64,000 nt of DNA, from NCBI GenBank assembly GCA_027943245.1, contig JANDJZ010000111.1, forward strand, positions 45,995 through 109,994. The letters are read 5' to 3'. The notes below the pieces were generated by a model. That model was given only the letters and a program-made list of their open reading frames with translations, had not been told where the DNA came from and did not search any database. The translations under genes were made by a program, and so were the position numbers. Source of the DNA: Acanthamoeba sp. SK_2022b. Lineage: Eukaryota; Discosea; Longamoebia; Acanthamoebidae. Below, in pieces: positions 1 through 9,084 of this stretch. Position 1 is the stretch's first letter. Every line of letters begins with the position of its first letter.

Positions 1-548
1 GAGGTACAATCGAAGGCGTCCGCCCACTCTTGCTGGCAGATAAATCACCCGGTAGGTGGCCGTGGTTCCAGGTGTGAAGCAAAAGGCCTTGGATTTCCTC
101 GAGTATGCAGTCAAGCTCTACAACGATCCCAGCAACACGCTGAAACACTCCAACCCCGAATACGCCGGTGAGGCGGAGAACGCCTTGGCAATCCTGCTGG
201 TGGAGAATAACCACACCACGCTCGGTTATCAGTTCTTCGAGAAGGCGCATGCCTACAAACCTCTTTATTGTGGCTACCTCAACAACCGCGGTGTCGGTAT
301 GGTGCCTGGCTTTCTCGCGCAGCTGCATGCCCCGATCTGACCTTCTTCGCCTTACAGCCCTACACAAGATGAAGAGGTCCGCGGATGCTCTGACGTCGCT
401 CCGCAAGGCGGTTGAGACCAAGCGACCGGGCGAAGGAGACAGAAGCTGCCTCATGCTGCGCGCTAACCTCGACCTTCTGGCCCGCTACATGGCCAACACT
501 ACCACGCCCGTTCCTTCGCTCTCCCTTTTCAGCCGCGTTGTGCCCTAA
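1..548 (+). CDS. TPR-like protein, C-terminal part (5' end outside window)
   Basis: Two exons give a helical protein resembling tetratricopeptide repeats. The first (about 56-289) reads ALDFLEYAVKLYNDP ... AENALAILLVENNH ... GYQFFEKAHAYKPLY, with the small/large residue spacing of TPR helices. A donor at about 290 (GT) and an acceptor CTTACAG at about 359 join in phase to ALHKMKRSADALTSLRKAV, another TPR-like helix pair. The frame ends at the TAA at 546-548. The frame is open before position 56, so the real start is probably upstream of the window. The repeats suggest a protein-interaction scaffold, but nothing identifies the partner or a precise family. The next gene begins only 66 bp downstream on the same strand. 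Confidence 0.45.
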
Positions 549-613
549 ACCCGCAACTCCGGCCAACAAATTCTTTGGCCGTCGTGAACAAGAGAAGAAG
601 ACGGAGGGTCCTT

Positions 614-1718
614 ATGAGCGCTGCGGTGTTGGTTCTCCTGCTCTTGGTTGCAAACGCGCCGCACTGGGGTGCGGACGCGATACAGCTCGACATTCACTTG
701 AAGCTTGATGCCGCTACAAATGAGTTGGTGTTGAAGTTGGGACGCGAGATCACACGGCTGGCACCCCACAATCAAGTCGATTTTGACACCCACGCGGAGC
801 CCCATGTGACTCTCTACTTGGCCGACTTCCCCACGGCCCACCTCTTCGATTTAATCGAGACAGTTGAGCAAGCCGCACCGCTCTTCCATCGCTGCCCCGT
901 GACGCTTAACAACACTGTAGTGTCGGGTGTGTACCCACTGGTGTCCCTGTTCCCTTCATTTATGCTTTTGATTGTTTGAGCTATTTGTTTATTTATTTTT
1001 TGGTTTTTTATTCTTCGCGGCAGGTTCGTACATGTTGTGGAATGCCGACATGACGCCGTGCCTGCAGAACCTCTCAGACACTGCGGTCTTGGTACACCTC
1101 CCGCTCGCCGCTGGTGTTCATGTGCGCCAGTCACTCATGGGTGACTGCTCTGCGCTCCGCACAGACCGCCTATAAGCTACGGAACGTATCGGCCCCGGTG
1201 CCTGAGTGGGTGCTGAAGGTACCGTGGCGAGCCTATCTCGGCGTTGATCAATGACGTGTGTCGATTGACCAAGAACGCGTGCATCACCTCCAGCTTCCCG
1301 ACCCTCCCCGCTCGGAGATGATTCGCCTCTTCCAGCAATACGGCTCGCCCGGCGTCTTTGCCTTCTTTCAACCGCAGTGCCTCTCCTACCTCGCTCATCG
1401 CTAGCTCCTCCTCCGCAAGCGGCTCATTGTTGTCGTGGTGTGTCCTGCCTGCGTGGCACAGCGTGACTCTGGCATACGATACGGTGGACGATCTGCACAG
1501 CGTCTTGGCCGCGATGCCAATCCCACAGGGCGTCAAGTTCGAAGCCAAGGTCACACAGGGCTTGCCACTAATACCACTTAATGTTGGTCCTCCAGCACCA
1601 CCACCACTGACTCGTTCTTCTTTCTCTTCTGTTCAAATAGGAGGGCGCGATGGGTCCGGTGGGCGTGGGTGGGACTGTGTTGCGGGGTCGTCAGCTGCTG
1701 GCCTTCCCCCTCCAGTGA
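614..1718 (+). CDS. 2H phosphoesterase (2'-5' RNA ligase-like) family protein with signal peptide
   Basis: The ATG at 614 opens a strongly hydrophobic N-terminus (MSAAVLVLLLLVANAP), a likely signal peptide. The first His-x-Thr motif is seen in EPHVTLYLADF. A donor at 927 and acceptor ending 1023 join in phase to SYMLWNADMTP. The second His-x-Thr motif is created across a splice junction: FFQPCA ends as CA before GTGCCT at about 1377, and the next exon starts C GTG ACT after the acceptor GTGGCACAG near 1463. Together they give QPHVTLAYDT. Two HxT motifs spaced like this define the 2H phosphoesterase superfamily (ligT, CNPase, AKAP7), which act on 2',3'-cyclic phosphate or 2'-5' RNA ends. The last exon runs from GAGGGCGCG near 1642 to the TGA at 1716-1718. 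A secretory or ER location is inferred from the signal peptide. Substrate unknown. Confidence 0.7.
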
Positions 1719-2167
1719 CCAAAATACATAATCGGTCTATAGCCTCGGGAGTCGAGAAGGCCTTATAGCGGGCACGCCGCCCTGAACAACCGTGACGGTT
1801 GCTAACACCCGGTATCTGTCTCCGTTTCCATCGCATGAGTTTTTTGAGTAGCCTTTTTTGGTAAGGCATCCCTCAACCGGCGAAACACGTTGAGCGAGAG
1901 AGAGAGAGTGAGAGAAAGCCGTTTTTTCCTCCCTGCCCTACGCTACCATCTCCGTTCAGGCAGGGGAGGAGAGTCTCGCATACCGGCCCTCTCATCTACG
2001 AACAAGAAGTGGATGAACCAGCCCCCAATCGCTACACACTTTTACATCAATCGAATTTGTAGTCCATGTACCCCCCCCCCTGTTCCCTTCTTATAACCAG
2101 CAGCTGTCTCACCTAAGTCCCCCCCCCCTTCGGTATTTCGTCCTTGTCCTTGTGCAACAAGAGCACC
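1719..2167. other. Intergenic spacer, no gene seen
   Basis: This 449-bp spacer lies between two plus-strand genes. It holds a GA-rich run near 1895-1920 and two C homopolymer tracts (near 2070-2082 and 2119-2128). I find no convincing exon. It presumably carries the 3' UTR of the phosphoesterase and the promoter of the RasGAP gene. Confidence 0.5.
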
Positions 2168-5100
2168 ATGTTCGTAAGTCATGCGCGACACCAAAAGGGC
2201 AAACGGGAGGGGCCGCTTGTGACCCGGCCCAAGGCAGAAGGCACCGTCACATTTCAGACCTTGCCAGCCTCACCGCAATTCTCGGGCACGGCGCCGTCCC
2301 CTCCAACCTTACAGAAGCCCAGAAGGTCCGACCCTCCTCCAAGCGCCAGCATCGCTATTGAGCACTCGTGCGGTGCTAAACACCAGTGTCTGCACACCAG
2401 TGGTTCCATCGTCGAATCGCCCGGCACTTCGCCCACCAGCTCGTGCTCGACCTCCCCCAACATCTCTCCGCGCAGCAACGGCAACGGAAGCGGAAACGAA
2501 AGCGGAGGCAGTGGGACAGGTAGCGGGATTGTGCACGCCAACAGCATATCTACGACGAACCGCGACAATAAGATCCTGCGCAACAGTGTCAATCTGAGCA
2601 ACATCAACTTCATCACCACCAACCACAGCCCCACCAACACCACAATCATGACATCTGACGTCTCTAGCAACAGCCTCGCCAACTTCATCGCGCCGCGCAC
2701 GGACGAGGACGAGGCGTTCCGCTACCAGACGGTTGAGTTCATTAGGAAGATCTTGGCCGAGAAGCCGTGGCTGCAGTCGTTCATGCTCGATCACTACGCC
2801 GGGCAGAACGAGCAGGCGCGCAAGTCCTTCTGTCGGTCCATCTTGACCGTGTACCCCAAGCCCAAGGACGCCCTACCCCTCATCCGCCAGGCCATCACCG
2901 CCGAAGTATCTGTCACCGGTACGGTCTCCTCTCCCATGTTTTGGTCTATGGTTCCTACAAAGGCTCACGCATCACACGAATCACAGAGGACGCCAGTTTG
3001 CTGATGCGGGAGGGTAGCATCATGGTTGACCTGCTGCGAATCTACTTCCTCGCGGTGGGCAGAGCGCAGGTGGCTGCGCTCGGTCCGCTGATCAAGGAAC
3101 TTGTCCGTAATCATGTGTCAATGGAAGTGGACCCCGCCCTGCTGGGCCATGACAAGGAGAAGATGCTGGAGCAGAACCGGCTCAACCTCACCTCCATGAC
3201 GCAGAAGTTTCTCGATAAGGTCAACACCGCCATGATGTCCTGCTCGAGGTAACCACCTTCCACTCCATGGTGTGTTGGTGTGCTTGTTCGAAGTCTCACA
3301 TGCGTTAACATAGGCCACAGAAGGAGATGCTACGCCACCTCTACAAGCAAGTGAAGCAGTCAATCCCAGGAAGTCAGGTAAGCGTTTCATGGTCTTTGTC
3401 CATGGACGCGTCTGTCAGATCTGATGTTGATCCCGTTGCACAACAGTTCAAAGCCCTGGGCAGTCTGGTCTATCTGCGCATATTCTGTCCGGCGATCGTG
3501 TCGCCCCACTCCTTCGACCTCATCAAGCAGCCGGCCTCGAAGGAAGTGCGGCGGAACCTCTTGCTGATCGCCAAGCTGATACAGGGCCTCGCCAACGAGG
3601 TACGCTGCCCCCTCCAGTTATCTCGTCGAATATCTCGGTGATTGAGCCGAACGGGCAACTTGCAGGCCGAGTTTGAGAAGGAGCCGTACATGACTCCATT
3701 CAACACGTTTGTGGCGGAGACCATCGAAACGATGCACACCCGTTATCTGGCCTGGATCGTACGACCATACACACATGCCCCCACACAAGCGGCACACAGA
3801 CGCGCGCACTCACTTTCGTAAAACAGGATACTACCCCGACAGCGAAAGAGGGGAAACAGAAGGAAAAGAAGGAGACGTCGTGGGACTATAAACAGGACGT
3901 GAGGAACTCGCCAGGTAATGGCACTGTCCCTACCTACCCCCTCCCCAACATCACCGCGGAAAGCGTTGTGTGCAGCTGATGCACGGATCACGGGGAATGT
4001 GGAATTGATGCTTCCTGGTTTCAGAAACGCTGAGCCTGCTGGCCTCGATGGGCGAGTTGCTTCCATTGGCGCAGGAGAAGTTCGCCTCTTCGCCAGAGTT
4101 CTTCCGCACTATTCAGACCATGCAGCTGCTGTACGCGCAGTGCAAACACATCTTCCCTTCGTTCGACGGGCAGGTGATGGACAGCTATGCCGATGGACGC
4201 TCCAAGTGCCTCTCCCCTCCTCCCCTCTCCATTCCTGCCACCAACACAAGGGAACAACTGTAGACTCACCTTTCCTGTTACGCCTTACGCCTCCGAACAG
4301 GAGCGTGGATTCGTTGGATACGAGCACAGAGTTGGTTACCAAGACTAAACGGGTTAGTGAGCTCCCCCCGATCGTCATTCTGCCTTCGACTTATCGCCTC
4401 TGACCCCCGCCCCCCCTTCTGCCTCCATCTCTTCTCTAGACCGGCAGTTGCGAAAACGCAGTGTCCCTGTGTCCACAGCGACCGTCCAAACGGCGATCGA
4501 TGCTGATCCTCACTAGTGGCGCCTCCGAACAGAGTACTCTCTTTCGCGCCAGCCCACTGCAAACTATCCGGGCTGATCAGTGGCGTATGCGTGCCTCGAC
4601 GTGACCTGAACAGAGCCCTTGGTCTCATGGGAGGTGGACGACGTGTGCTCGTGGCTTTTAGGGCAGAAGCTGGAGCCCACACGCAAACTGGTACCCATTT
4701 TTGAGTCTCGAACTTCTCTTCTCTGTCTCTCTCTCTGTGTGCGTCTAACGTGATGGGCGACACAGGCGTACATCACGAACTTCCGCAGGAACAAGGTCGA
4801 CGGCAAGTTGTTGCTGCAGCACTCTGAGGAGACGCTGCATCAACTGGGGATAAACGATGCTAACGATCGACACGTCATCTCGCACAGTCTTCGACAGCAG
4901 CTTTGTTTGACCTGCCTCACCAAGAGTACTGTCCCCCTCCCTACGGCCAACTCCGACCGAGTCTCAAGGCTGAGCGCTTGCGTGCAGACATGGACGATTG
5001 GACGACAAAGCACGTCGGCCAGTGGTTGGAGCTCATAGGACTGAGCGCCTACCGGGGGCTCTTTGCCGCTCGTAATGTATAGAAGCACTAGCCCAGCCAC

Positions 5101-5688
5101 TGGCACATGCCCTGGCGATTACTCACAACACGCACACACACAAAACAAACACAGATACAAGGAGCTGACCTGGCGCAACTCACAGAGGAGTCGCTAGAAG
5201 AGATGGGCCTGAAGCCAGCACATAGGGCCACGCTTCTCCTACACATCGTCGAACGGCGCTTGCCCGTAGACGATAGGCTCCAAAGTACGCCTCACTCCCT
5301 CTCCCTCATTCCACTTGCTGTGGGTTACCAGGTGGCCGTCTGACCTATGCTTGCTGCACATCAGCCAACATGCGCTTATGGGAGCTGGCAAGCGTGTGCG
5401 ACTGGCTGCAGTTGTCGGGTCTGGAGAGATATCAACCTGCCTTTGTGGCATACAAGATTTTTGGCTCTGCCCTCATGCGCGTCACGGGTACCTCAGCACC
5501 TTTCTCTCTTCACATTTCTATTCCTGAACCTCCGGTGCTGTGGCAATCAACGCACAGATGACGAGCTCAAGGCAATAGGCGTGGAGAACAAGGCACACAG
5601 GAAGACCATACGCAGCAAGGTCAAGAAATCCAAGAAGGAGAGCAGGAAGACCGGGTCGTTTTTGAAACTAGGCTCGGGGAAGAAATGA
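2168..5688 (+). CDS. RasGAP domain protein with three SAM domains
   Basis: A multi-exon gene for a Ras GTPase-activating protein. The N-terminus is Ser/Thr/Asn-rich and disordered. The RasGAP domain follows, with the family signature in YLRIFCPAIVSPHSFDL (exon 3447-3600) and the helical continuations FEKEPYMTPFNTFVAETIE (exon from 3665) and LLPLAQEKFASSPEFFRTI (exon from 4025). Three SAM domains then occur: WEVDDVCSWLLGQKLEPT joined to VDGKLLLQHSEETLHQLGI; DDWTTKHVGQWLELIGL joined to LAQLTEESLEEMGLKPAH; and LWELASVCDWLQLSGLERY joined to DELKAIGVENKAHRKTI. The protein ends in a Lys-rich tail at the TGA at 5686-5688. Tested joins (2173/2258, 2918/2987, 3248/3314, 3378/3447, 3600/3665, 3758/3827, 3914/4025) all keep phase. 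The protein should switch Ras off; the SAM domains suggest oligomerisation or scaffolding. Exons between 4200 and 4680 are less certain. Confidence 0.85.
2174..2257 (+). other. 84-nt in-frame intron after the first two codons of the RasGAP gene
   Basis: Immediately after ATG TTC at 2168-2173 stands a perfect GTAAGT donor. An acceptor ATTTCAG ends at 2257. The intervening 84 nt is a multiple of three with no stop codon. Spliced and unspliced messages would therefore both encode the same protein apart from 28 extra residues. Confidence 0.6.
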
Positions 5689-6370
5689 ACGTTGTTGCTA
5701 CTTGTTCCACTGCCTTACACCTCGCAGGACGCCCCGGTAATGGCCGAGGCAAGGTTCGAACCGTCGCTCGTTCGTGACGCTGAGATGGCGGCAGACTGGC
5801 AGAATTTCTGGCGAATTGCCGATTTGGGACAACGTAGTTGAGCAGGTGGTGTGTGGGGCGTAGCTCGTACCCGCGATCGTTCCCACGAGGCGAGGGCTAT
5901 CTTACAATGGGGAATGGGGGCACGGTGCTCCTAACTCCCAAACTCCTGGCTATGGTCCGAGCAGGAAGGGCGGCGGAAAGCTGCGGGCATGTCGGTATCA
6001 AATGATGTATCTCGCCCACAATCCACTATTGTACCCTTTTACTGACCATCGTACATGCGACGCAACCGACACCACCTCCACGCCACCATTCCAAGTCCAA
6101 CTACCAAGTCGCTACAAGCCACAAACCAAGGGCCACACACCACTCACACCAAACCCAGGGGAGAGAGTAGCACGACTCACCAAACAAAGCAGTCACCACC
6201 TGCCGAAAACCAGAGGTTTGTTCGGTCGCAAAGCTTTCTCGGACCCTGCCATCGCCATTGGGCTCAGTGGTGCGATCATTGCTCACGCGCTTTGTGTGAT
6301 TGCTATGTGGTGGCAGCTCAGCCATATCCAAACAAGAGCAAGAAGAGCAAGGAGCATCGCATCAGTCAGC
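5689..6370. other. Intergenic spacer
   Basis: About 680 bp between two plus-strand genes. I see no exon with family similarity. An open frame upstream of 6371 (from 6002) continues the frame of the next gene, but it is rich in Thr/His/Pro and looks non-coding. A sequence resembling a tRNA T-loop near 5750 does not form a T stem. Confidence 0.4.
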
Positions 6371-7108
6371 ATGACCACCCTTATCGCCTCCAACAACCGC
6401 AGCAGCCTGGACTCGAGCGCCGCCGGCCAGATGACCTACCTGTCTCAGACCTCGCACCGCAAGCGCGCATTTGAGGAAAAGAGAAAGTTGGTCCTCTCTA
6501 TCTCCCTCCTGCCCACCTTGGGTACCACCTCCACATTCAGCTGTTGCTAAGAGAAGCGCTGGCGGCTCATCGTGCGATCGCGCAGGGCGAGTAGCGAGGG
6601 AGATGAGCGCCCCTAGGTTCGTGCGGGAGCAGGAGGAGGCGTTGCGGGATCTGCAGACCGAAGCCGAGATCGCAGAGGAGGAGGCCCGCAAGCTCGAGGA
6701 GCAGATCCAACGCATGGAGGAAGATCTCGACGATGACAGTGACGACGAAGATGAGGAGGACGAAGAAGACGAGGAATGTGAAGAGGAGGGAAGCGGTGAG
6801 GATAGCGACTACTGTGAAAGTGAAAATGAACTTACTGACAGCGAGGAGGATGTCGAAGAGGAAGAGGTGGCACAAGAGAAGAAGGACGAAAGGGAGAACA
6901 GGAGCTCCGAGGAGACGCGTGTCTCCGTGATGAGGAGGACTCGGGCTAACAGCTTCATCAAAGACGTGCTGGTACGTGGCGTCGTCGCGCCTCACCCCCG
7001 TATAGATGAAGCGAGAGTTGAAGAAGCATGACCTAACCGGCCAATCTTTCCACTTTGCAGAGGAGCAGGGGGCCCCAGCGAGCGAGGACCGAGTCGACCC
7101 AGTGCTGA
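6371..7108 (+). CDS. Acidic coiled-coil protein, unknown function
   Basis: The inferred start is the ATG at 6371 (MTTLIASNNRSSLDSSAAG). A short intron (6487-6553) joins in phase to a second exon. That exon contains a predicted coiled coil (REQEEALRDLQTEAEIAEEE), then a very acidic Asp/Glu stretch with Ser (roughly 6730-6900), then SVMRRTRANSFIKDVL. The donor GGTACGTGG (GT at 6972) and acceptor TTTGCAG ending 7060 give a final exon RSRGPQRARTESTQC with TGA at 7106-7108. No known family is recognisable. The acid-rich tract and basic tail could mean a chaperone-like or nucleic-acid-associated protein, but that is only a guess. The start and first intron are the weakest points. The gene converges on the aldolase gene, 346 bp away. 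Confidence 0.5.
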
Positions 7109-7454
7109 GCAGAAGCAACCTGCAGAGTCTACCGGACCGGTAGTGCTGGCGCCCAAGTCGATAGCGACAGGAAGTGCAGACTGCACGACATGTACATAGA
7201 ACAAAACAACATGCACAAACATGCCCACATCCATATATGTCCTCTCCCCACTCTTCCGTTTTTTTAATGAACGGGGTGCTGGGTACAAGGGCGTGACGGT
7301 CAGCGAAGCAAGTGACCTGCGAGGCACGGCACCAGCTGTGAGAAAATGTGTTGCTCACGGGAAAGGAGGTGAAGGAGATAAAGACAGGGAGGAGGGATAA
7401 ACCACCTAGGACATGATGGAGCAGAGAGCATCACTGCCCCATCCGCGCGCTTCC
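7109..7454. other. Convergent 3' spacer, no gene seen
   Basis: This spacer lies between the stops of the acidic coiled-coil gene (+) and the aldolase gene (-). Nothing with coding character is seen. It presumably contains both 3' UTRs. Confidence 0.5.
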
Positions 7455-8853
7455 CTACAGCTGCATGCCGAGCTGGTGGAGGTCCCTCCCGGTGCGTTCG
7501 AGGACCGAGACCAGGACCTGCTCCCTCTCGTCTGAGAGCGAACGCAGTGGCCTACGCGGCACTCCGCCGCGGTACACCTTTGACAGGTCCAGCGCACGCT
7601 TCATGCCCGGCGTTCCAAACTCTGCTCTCATTACACACCCGACGCGCCGACAAGCATGGCCGTCAGCAGCGGGGGGGGGGGCAGATAGGGCCAGGGGCAA
7701 GTTACCGGCGGTGATCTTCTGGTTGAGCTCGACGACGGCCTGCTGCACCTTCTGGCACCTGTGGAGGAAGTGGGGCTGGCTCTCGGCGGCGTGGTAGTCC
7801 TGGTAGAGCCGACTCAGCACGTGGGGGATAATGTTGGCCAGCGCCATCACGCCGCCATCGGCTCCGACGGTGAGCGCGGGGAAGAAGTAACTGCCCGACC
7901 CGGCCAGCACCGAAAACGGCTTGCCCTTGCTCTCCAGCGGGATCTGTGCTCAGCTCGAGCAAGCGCCCGATCGCTCAGCAATCTACCACGCTGGACGATG
8001 CGTCGAGGGGGAGAGACCTTGACTTTCTGGACGATCTCGGTGAGCTGGACGATGTTGCCGGAGGTGTCCTTGATGCCCACGATGTTGGGAATCTCCGCCA
8101 GCTCGCGGATGAGGGGCAGGGTGAAGGCCACGCCGCCAGCCATCGGCGGCACGTTGTACAGAATGATCGGCATGCCGCCCACTCGCTTCGCCACCTGCGG
8201 AACCCAGACAGGTCAGACAGCTTCTGGACCATTAATGGTGCGCCCGAGTCAAGGTGTACCTCGGTGTAGTGATGCTGGAGATTGTTTTGCATCGTGTTGG
8301 TGTAGTAGTACTGAGGATATGAGGAAGCGTATAATTAGCAACAGCACTAACGACTTCAACTAACCGCCTACTTGGAGGCGACACATAATAAAGAGGAAAG
8401 AGGGAGGGAGCACGCACAGGGGTCACGAGCATGGCTGCGTCATAGCCGAGATCCTTGGCGGCGTTGGTGAGCTCGATGGTCTCCCTGGTGCTCACGCAAC
8501 CGGTACCGGCAATCAAGCGCAGCTTGTGGCCGGTCTCCTGAGCAGAAGGGCGGTCCAACGTGAGCGCGAATGCGGAAGCAGCTTCGATCCGTTCGGCAGA
8601 GGTGAGAAACGGGAACTCTCCGTTCGAGCCCAGCACCACCAAACCCGAGAGCCCATTCTGGTGACCCCCTCACACTGTCAGGTTCAGCGACAGCAGAGCA
8701 GCGGAATATGTGGGGGCAGTACCTCCTTGCGGGCGTAGCGCTGTACGTTGTGAGCGAGTGCGGCGTGGTCCACGTCCTCGGTACCCACCACGAACGGAGT
8801 GGTAATGGGCGGGAACACACCCCGGAACAGCGGCTGCTGTGCTCCCGCGGCGC
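7455..8853 (-). CDS. Dihydrodipicolinate synthase / 4-hydroxy-2-oxoglutarate aldolase family protein
   Basis: On the minus strand the exons read, in order: GVFPPITTPFVVGTEDVD; LVVLGSNGEFPFLTSAER (the family's GxxGE motif as GSNGE); MPIILYNVPPMAGGVAF (YNVP tyrosine); IPNIVGIKDTSGNI (Schiff-base lysine in GIKDTSG); FSVLAGSGSYFFPALTVG; and FGTPGMKRALDL near the C-terminus. The stop is at 7455-7457. This is a class I pyruvate-type aldolase of the DapA family. The eukaryotic member with this layout is mitochondrial HOGA1, which cleaves 4-hydroxy-2-oxoglutarate to glyoxylate and pyruvate. All key residues are present. The first exon and start codon are not resolved: the frame is closed by stop codons near 8870, so an upstream 5' exon is likely. 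A G homopolymer near 7671-7681 lies in the last intron. Confidence 0.8.
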
Positions 8854-9084
8854 TGCTCAGCCCCCTCTACACATCGCCATTGATGAGAGATTTCCTCAAT
8901 CTATCCGGGAGCGTGAGCTGGATTTGCTCATTTGGAGCAGAAGGGAAGCGTGGTACCACAGCAGCGAGAGTGCTTCTACGAAGAGAAGTGTTGGCGAGGC
9001 GGTGAGACGGCTTCATTCCCAAGGTCAGAGATTTCACACACAAAAAAAATTAGAATAATGATATTTGCTTTGCGTTCTGGTTCG

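Noticed and set aside
5745..5775. tRNA-like T-loop GGTTCGAACC
   Set aside because: Neither strand forms a 5-bp T stem around the loop, and no acceptor or anticodon arm is found at the right distance.
6002..6370. Earlier start for the acidic coiled-coil protein
   Set aside because: The frame is open but Thr/His/Pro-rich with a single hydrophobic patch and looks like untranslated spacer; the ATG at 6371 fits better.
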